Positions 60,397 to 64,000 of a DNA stretch of 64,000 bases are shown here, in pieces (the stretch's first letter is position 1; the number at the start of each line of letters is the position of its first letter). Source of the stretch: Burkholderiales bacterium. GTDB taxonomy: Bacteria > Pseudomonadota > Gammaproteobacteria > Burkholderiales > Burkholderiaceae_C. The notes beneath the pieces were generated by a model that did not search any database, was not told where the DNA came from, and worked only from the letters and a program-made list of their open reading frames with translations. A program made the translations under genes and the position numbers. The DNA lies in the NCBI GenBank assembly GCA_016219375.1, contig JACRNC010000011.1:62001-126000 (forward strand), written 5' to 3'.

Positions 60397-62136
60397 TCAG
60401 GCGTCGGCCGGCACGGGGGCCGGGCCGGTGCCCTCGCCCGACTGGTGCTGGCTCATCACGCGGTTGCGGCCGTTGCGCTTGGCCGCGTAGAGCAGCGCGT
60501 CGGCGCGCTCCAGCAGGCCGGCCGGCGTGTCGCCCGCGCGCGAGACGGCGATGCCCATGCTCAGCGTGCAGTTCACCCGGGTGCCCGCGCGCGGCTCGAA
60601 GACCGTGGCCTCGAAGGCCCGGCGCAGCCGCTCGGCCACGATCAGCGCCTCCGATTCCCGTGCATGGGCCAGCAGCAGCACGAACTCCTCGCCGCCGATG
60701 CGCGCGGCCACGTCGCCGGTGCGGATGGTGGCCTTGAGCAGCGTGCCCAGCTTGCGCAGCACCGCGTCGCCGGCCGGGTGGCCCCAGGCGTCGTTGAACT
60801 GCTTGAAGTGGTCCACGTCCAGCGCCACCAGCGCCACGCCGCGGCGCTGCTCCAGCAGGGACTCCAGCTGCCGGCCGAAGCCGCGGCGGTTGAGCACGCC
60901 GGTCAGCTCGTCCTGCAGCATCAGCCGCTGGTATTGCTCGCCGGCTTCCTGCAGCGCCTTGCGCTCGCGGCGCAGCAGCCGGATGCGCCAGGCCAGGGCC
61001 AGCGACAGCAGCGCGGCCTCCAGTGCCGAGCCGATGGCGATCGGCCAGTCCGTCCAGCCGCTGGGCTCCATCAGCCCCAGCCAGCGCGCGGCCCAGACGA
61101 TCACGCCCAGCAGGTAGAGCGTCCAGGCGATGAGGAACACGCCCGCCGTGCGGCTGCCCGCGCGCCAGGCCCACAGCGCCGTGCCCAGGATGACCATCGG
61201 CGTGGTGCCGCCCAGCAGCATCGACACCGCAAAGCTCGGCCCCGCCGGTGCCAGCAGGCAGCCCACGCTGCCCAGCGCCGCAACGCCGATCAGGGCGGAG
61301 AAGCCCCGCGCCGCGCCCGGCACCCAGCGGCGCAGGTCGATGAAGCGGTTGGCGAACATCAGCGCGGTGGTGCAGTTCAGCGCCACCAGCGCATTGGTCA
61401 GCGGCGTCAGCTCCACCTCGGGCAGCGGCCAGATCAGCTGGGCATGGCCCTGGATCAGCGCCTGGTAGACGAGGCTGACCAGCATGTTGAGCGAATACAC
61501 CCGGTAGACCGGGTCGCGCACGGCAACGTCCAGCACCAGGTTGTAGACGATCATCACCAGCATCACGCCGTAGATCAGGCCGAAGAGCAGGGCCTCGCGG
61601 GTGAAGTCGGCCAGGTAGTCGTGCTCGCTCCACACCGTCAGCGACAGGTTGAACGGCGTGGGGCTGCGCAGGCGCAGCAGCAGCGTGTCATCGGCCGCCT
61701 CGGCGGGCAGCACCAGCAGCAGGTTGCGCGTGGGCAGCTGCAGCGGGCCGGCGGTGGCGCCGGGCCGCACGTCCGTGCCGTGCCAATGGCCCTGGGCGTC
61801 GCGCCAATGCAGCGTGGCGGCGCTGACGACGCCCGGGCGCAGCTCCAGCCAGCGCGGGCCGGATGCGGCGCCGGCGCGCGGCAGCTTCAGCCGCAGCCAG
61901 CAGGTCTGCGTGGCCAGGTCCGACCAGTAGGCAGCCTGCTGCGGCTGCTCCACCAGGCGCCCGGCCGGCAGGGCGCGCCACTGCTGCGGCGCCAGGGCCA
62001 GCACGTCGGCCAGCGAGGCTCGGCCGGCGTCGTCGGCCCAGCCCCAGAGCTGCTGCACGCGCTGCGGCGCCGCGCTGGCCGGCAGACCGGCCAGCAGGCC
62101 GATCAGCAGCAAAAGGCGGGAGAGGGCAGCGAGCAT
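60397..62136 (-). CDS. 7TMR-DISM diguanylate cyclase
   Basis: A 579-residue protein: signal peptide (1-22), periplasmic beta-rich DISM domain (about 25-170), seven membrane helices (about 180-385), a short coiled coil and a GGDEF domain. The active-site GGEEF is at 481-485 and the inhibitory RxxD (R472-D475) lies five residues before it, so it should make c-di-GMP and be product-inhibited. c-di-GMP could control the EPS cluster, but no link is proven. Confidence 0.93.
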   Translation of the reverse strand: MLAALSRLLLLIGLLAGLPASAAPQRVQQLWGWADDAGRASLADVLALAPQQWRALPAGRLVEQPQQAAYWSDLATQTCWLRLKLPRAGAASGPRWLELRPGVVSAATLHWRDAQGHWHGTDVRPGATAGPLQLPTRNLLLVLPAEAADDTLLLRLRSPTPFNLSLTVWSEHDYLADFTREALLFGLIYGVMLVMIVYNLVLDVAVRDPVYRVYSLNMLVSLVYQALIQGHAQLIWPLPEVELTPLTNALVALNCTTALMFANRFIDLRRWVPGAARGFSALIGVAALGSVGCLLAPAGPSFAVSMLLGGTTPMVILGTALWAWRAGSRTAGVFLIAWTLYLLGVIVWAARWLGLMEPSGWTDWPIAIGSALEAALLSLALAWRIRLLRRERKALQEAGEQYQRLMLQDELTGVLNRRGFGRQLESLLEQRRGVALVALDVDHFKQFNDAWGHPAGDAVLRKLGTLLKATIRTGDVAARIGGEEFVLLLAHARESEALIVAERLRRAFEATVFEPRAGTRVNCTLSMGIAVSRAGDTPAGLLERADALLYAAKRNGRNRVMSQHQSGEGTGPAPVPADA

Positions 62137-62335
62137 GCGGGGCGTGGGAGTCGGCGCGAGTCAGCGTCAGCCAGCTTCAGTGTGTGGGGGCGGCTCGTTC
62201 AACCGCTGCACGGGCGCGCGGCCTGCGTCGCAGCACCGGGTGCACCGGACGTTCATCGGGCAGGCAGCGGGGATTATCCCGATGTGTGTCGATTTGTGAC
62301 GATTGCGCCGGCCGCGCGGGGACGGGCTTGCGTGC

Positions 62336-62341
62336 TAAAGT
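62336..62341 (+). promoter_or_regulatory. Candidate extended -10 of the aroG leader transcript
   Basis: TAAAGT preceded by TGC (62333-62335), an extended -10 element. No clear -35 is seen. The leader ATG begins eight bases later, so transcription may start at or near the ATG. Confidence 0.45.
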
Positions 62342-62349
62342 CCTGCCCC

Positions 62350-62424
62350 ATGCGTTTGGCCTGCTTTTTCTTCGGCTATTTCTGGTTCTCGCACCGCCCC
62401 GGCGGAGGAGAGGCCAGCCTGTAA
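62350..62424 (+). CDS. aroG leader peptide (24 aa), Phe/Tyr/Trp-rich
   Basis: A 24-codon frame with FFFGYFWF at codons 6-13 (five Phe, one Tyr, one Trp in eight residues), then SHRPGGGEASL and a TAA at 62422-62424. It is followed by a strong terminator, so this is a textbook attenuation leader sensing aromatic amino-acid supply (chiefly Phe). It is upstream of a DAHP synthase, the first enzyme of aromatic synthesis. Confidence 0.9.
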   Translation: MRLACFFFGYFWFSHRPGGGEASL

Positions 62425-62475
62425 GCCCAAAGCGAGCAGCGCAGACCGAATCCCCAAACCGCCGGGCTCCTCGCC
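62401..62475 (+). promoter_or_regulatory. aroG attenuator: likely antiterminator pairing
   Basis: GGCGGAGGAG (62401-62410, inside the leader frame) is complementary to CTCCTCGCC (62467-62475, terminator loop and 3' arm). Ribosome stalling at the Phe/Tyr/Trp codons (62365-62388) would leave this strand free to block the terminator. Confidence 0.55.
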
Positions 62476-62490
62476 CGGCGGTTTTTTTTT
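62459..62490 (+). terminator. Attenuator terminator upstream of aroG
   Basis: CCGCCGGGC (62459-62467), 5-base loop, GCCCGGCGG (62473-62481), then nine T. Perfect nine-base stem; strongest intrinsic terminator in the window. Confidence 0.93.
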
Positions 62491-62578
62491 CGGCCCGTCA
62501 CTTTTCATCCCGCAGCACGCGATCGCCGCCGCCACGAGCCGCAGCCGTCGCCCTTTGTCCCACAGGAGAGCCGCCGCA

Positions 62579-63694
62579 ATGAACACCGCCACCAGCGCCG
62601 CAGAAGGCTGGATCGCCCCCGGCGACAAGACCTCGCGCACCGACGACGAGCGCATCAGGAACGTCACCCCGCTGCCGCCGCCCGAGCACCTCATCCGCTT
62701 CTTCCCCATCCGCGGCACGCCGGTGGAGCAGCTGGTGGACGACACGAGGGAGCGCATCCGCCGCATCCTGCGCGGCCAGGACGACCGGCTGCTGGTGGTC
62801 ATCGGCCCGTGCTCCATCCATGACCCGGCCGCAGCCCTGGAATACGCCAAGCGCCTGAAAGCCCAGCGCGAGGCCTACAAGGACACGCTGGAAGTGGTCA
62901 TGCGCGTGTACTTCGAGAAGCCGCGCACCACGGTGGGCTGGAAGGGCCTGATCAACGACCCGTATCTGGACGGCAGCTTCCGCATCGACGAGGGCCTGCG
63001 CATGGCCCGCCAGCTGCTGCTGGAGATCAACCGCCTGGGCGTGCCCGCGGGCAGCGAGTTCCTGGACGTGATCAGCCCGCAGTACATCGGCGACCTGATC
63101 TCCTGGGGCGCGATCGGCGCGCGCACCACCGAAAGCCAGGTGCACCGCGAGCTGGCCTCGGGCCTGTCGGCTCCCATCGGCTTCAAGAACGGCACCGACG
63201 GCAACATCCGCATCGCCACCGACGCCATCCAGGCCGCGGCCCGCCCGCACCACTTCCTGTCGGTGCACAAGAACGGCCAGGTGGCCATCGTCGAGACGGC
63301 CGGCAACCCCGACTGCCACGTCATCCTGCGCGGCGGCAAGGCGCCCAACTACGACGCCGCCAGCGTGGAGGCCGCCTGCAAGGACCTGGAAGCGGCCAAG
63401 CTGCCGGCCAGCCTGATGGTGGACTGCTCGCATGCCAACTCGTCCAAGCAGCACCAGCGCCAGCTCGACGTGGCGCGCGACATCGCCGACCAGCTGGCCA
63501 GCGGCTCACGGCGGGTCTTCGGTGTGATGGTCGAGAGCCACCTGTGCGCCGGCGCGCAGAAGTTCAGCCCCGGCCAGGACGACCCGTCCAAGCTGGCCTA
63601 CGGCCAGAGCATCACCGATGCCTGCCTGGGCTGGGACGACTCGGCCGAGGTGCTGCGGCTGCTGTCGCAGGCGGTGGCCAAGCGCCGCGGCTGA
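62579..63694 (+). CDS. aroG: Class I DAHP synthase
   Basis: A 371-residue 3-deoxy-D-arabino-heptulosonate-7-phosphate synthase (erythrose-4-P + PEP), first step of the shikimate pathway. VVIGPCSIHDPAAALEYAKRL and GWKGLINDPYLDGSF, SPQYIGDLISWGAIGARTTESQ and DCSHANSSK are the family motifs. ATG at 62579 follows CAGGAG (62563-62567). Expression is likely set by the upstream attenuator. Isozyme type (Phe- or Tyr-inhibited) cannot be told; the Phe-rich leader favours Phe. Confidence 0.96.
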   Translation: MNTATSAAEGWIAPGDKTSRTDDERIRNVTPLPPPEHLIRFFPIRGTPVEQLVDDTRERIRRILRGQDDRLLVVIGPCSIHDPAAALEYAKRLKAQREAYKDTLEVVMRVYFEKPRTTVGWKGLINDPYLDGSFRIDEGLRMARQLLLEINRLGVPAGSEFLDVISPQYIGDLISWGAIGARTTESQVHRELASGLSAPIGFKNGTDGNIRIATDAIQAAARPHHFLSVHKNGQVAIVETAGNPDCHVILRGGKAPNYDAASVEAACKDLEAAKLPASLMVDCSHANSSKQHQRQLDVARDIADQLASGSRRVFGVMVESHLCAGAQKFSPGQDDPSKLAYGQSITDACLGWDDSAEVLRLLSQAVAKRRG

Positions 63695-63713
63695 GCGGCC
63701 TCGTGCCAACCAG

Positions 63714-63739
63714 AAGGGCCGTTTCGCGCGGCCCTTTTT
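63714..63739 (+). terminator. Terminator after aroG
   Basis: AAGGGCCG (63714-63721) pairs with CGGCCCTT (63729-63736), loop of seven, then T-run. Confidence 0.85.
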
Positions 63740-63758
63740 CATGGCGTGATGGCGGCGT

Positions 63759-64000
63759 TCACTTGAGCCAGCCCTTGCGCCGGAAGTACCACAGCGGCGT
63801 GATGGCCGACATGATCATCAGCAGGACGGCGAACGGGTAGCCGAAGTGCCAGTTCAGCTCGGGCATGGCGTTGAAGTTCATGCCGTAGACGCTGGCGATC
63901 AGCGTGGGCGGCAGGAAGGCCACCGAGGCCACCGAGAAGATCTTGATGATCTTGTTCTGGTTGATGTTGATGAAGCCGACGGTGGCATCCATCAGGAAGT
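63759..64000 (-). CDS. corA: CorA-type magnesium transporter, C-terminal part only
   Basis: The visible 80 residues include [20 protein letters not shown], the signature YGMNF before the second helix and a C-terminal KGWLK. These are TM1, the GMN selectivity motif and TM2 of CorA. The N-terminal domain lies beyond the window end. Convergent with aroG. Confidence 0.93.
   Translation of the reverse strand, partial: FLMDATVGFININQNKIIKIFSVASVAFLPPTLIASVYGMNFNAMPELNWHFGYPFAVLLMIMSAITPLWYFRRKGWLK

Noticed and set aside
60301-62424. A 700-codon open frame on the plus strand across the diguanylate cyclase gene
   Set aside because: It is antisense to a gene with clear GGDEF and membrane domains and encodes Gln/Arg/Ala-rich noise typical of high GC. 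Only its last 24 codons (the aroG leader) are meaningful.

Overview
The window is very GC-rich (about 70 % by eye) and almost wall-to-wall coding. PEP-CTERM proteins, a trpE-trpG-trpD-trpC block, an S10 ribosomal operon with a long S3 protein and a cytochrome cd1 (nirS) denitrification cluster together suggest a betaproteobacterium of the order Burkholderiales (Rubrivivax/Leptothrix/Ideonella-like). This is inference; no 16S gene is present.

Layout. 1-5305: two PEP-CTERM proteins, a YidB-like protein, two GFA-type zinc proteins, small membrane proteins, a VOC protein, a GNAT and a KTSC-like protein. 5310-10436: cobalamin adenosyltransferase, EamA transporter, Baeyer-Villiger-type monooxygenase divergent from an SRPBCC protein, LysR regulator. 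10479-12161: one visibly lower-GC gene of unknown function, the clearest foreign insert. 12246-20036: gph, chalcone-isomerase-like protein, trpE, trpG, GNAT, trpD, trpC, ung. A Trp-containing leader peptide candidate precedes trpE. 20143-35190 (minus strand): a tightly coupled Wzx/Wzy-type exopolysaccharide operon (GT2, Wza lipoprotein, Wzz/Wzc-like protein without a functional kinase P-loop, three more glycosyltransferases, PslG-like hydrolase, O-antigen ligase, three acyltransferases, flippase). 35439-42998: tRNA-Tyr, tRNA-Gly, tRNA-Thr, a disrupted tuf, then rpsJ, rplC, rplD, rplW, rplB, rpsS, rplV, rpsC, rplP, rpmC, rpsQ. 43258-60207: anaerobic respiration block: zinc-binding protein, ubiT/ubiV/ubiU (O2-independent ubiquinone synthesis), nirE, nirS, c551, nirC, nirF, nirDL, nirG, nirH, nirJ, nirN, a DUF59 protein, a 12-TM protein and a Dnr-type regulator. 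FNR/Dnr-like TTGA-N6-TCAA sites sit before at least three of these units. 60397-64000: diguanylate cyclase, aroG with an aromatic-rich leader peptide and terminator, and the 3' end of corA.

Two core genes look broken. tuf carries a 107-bp tandem duplication that shifts the frame near its start, and it joins a tufB-type tRNA cluster to a tufA-type rpsJ neighbourhood. nirS has an in-frame TAA at codon 394, although the sequence after it is intact. Either could be real or an assembly/sequencing error.

The most interesting regulatory signals are the aroG attenuator, the less certain trpE attenuator, the shared promoter-leader layout of the two, and the small FNR/Dnr regulon that links quinone synthesis to heme d1 and nitrite reduction.
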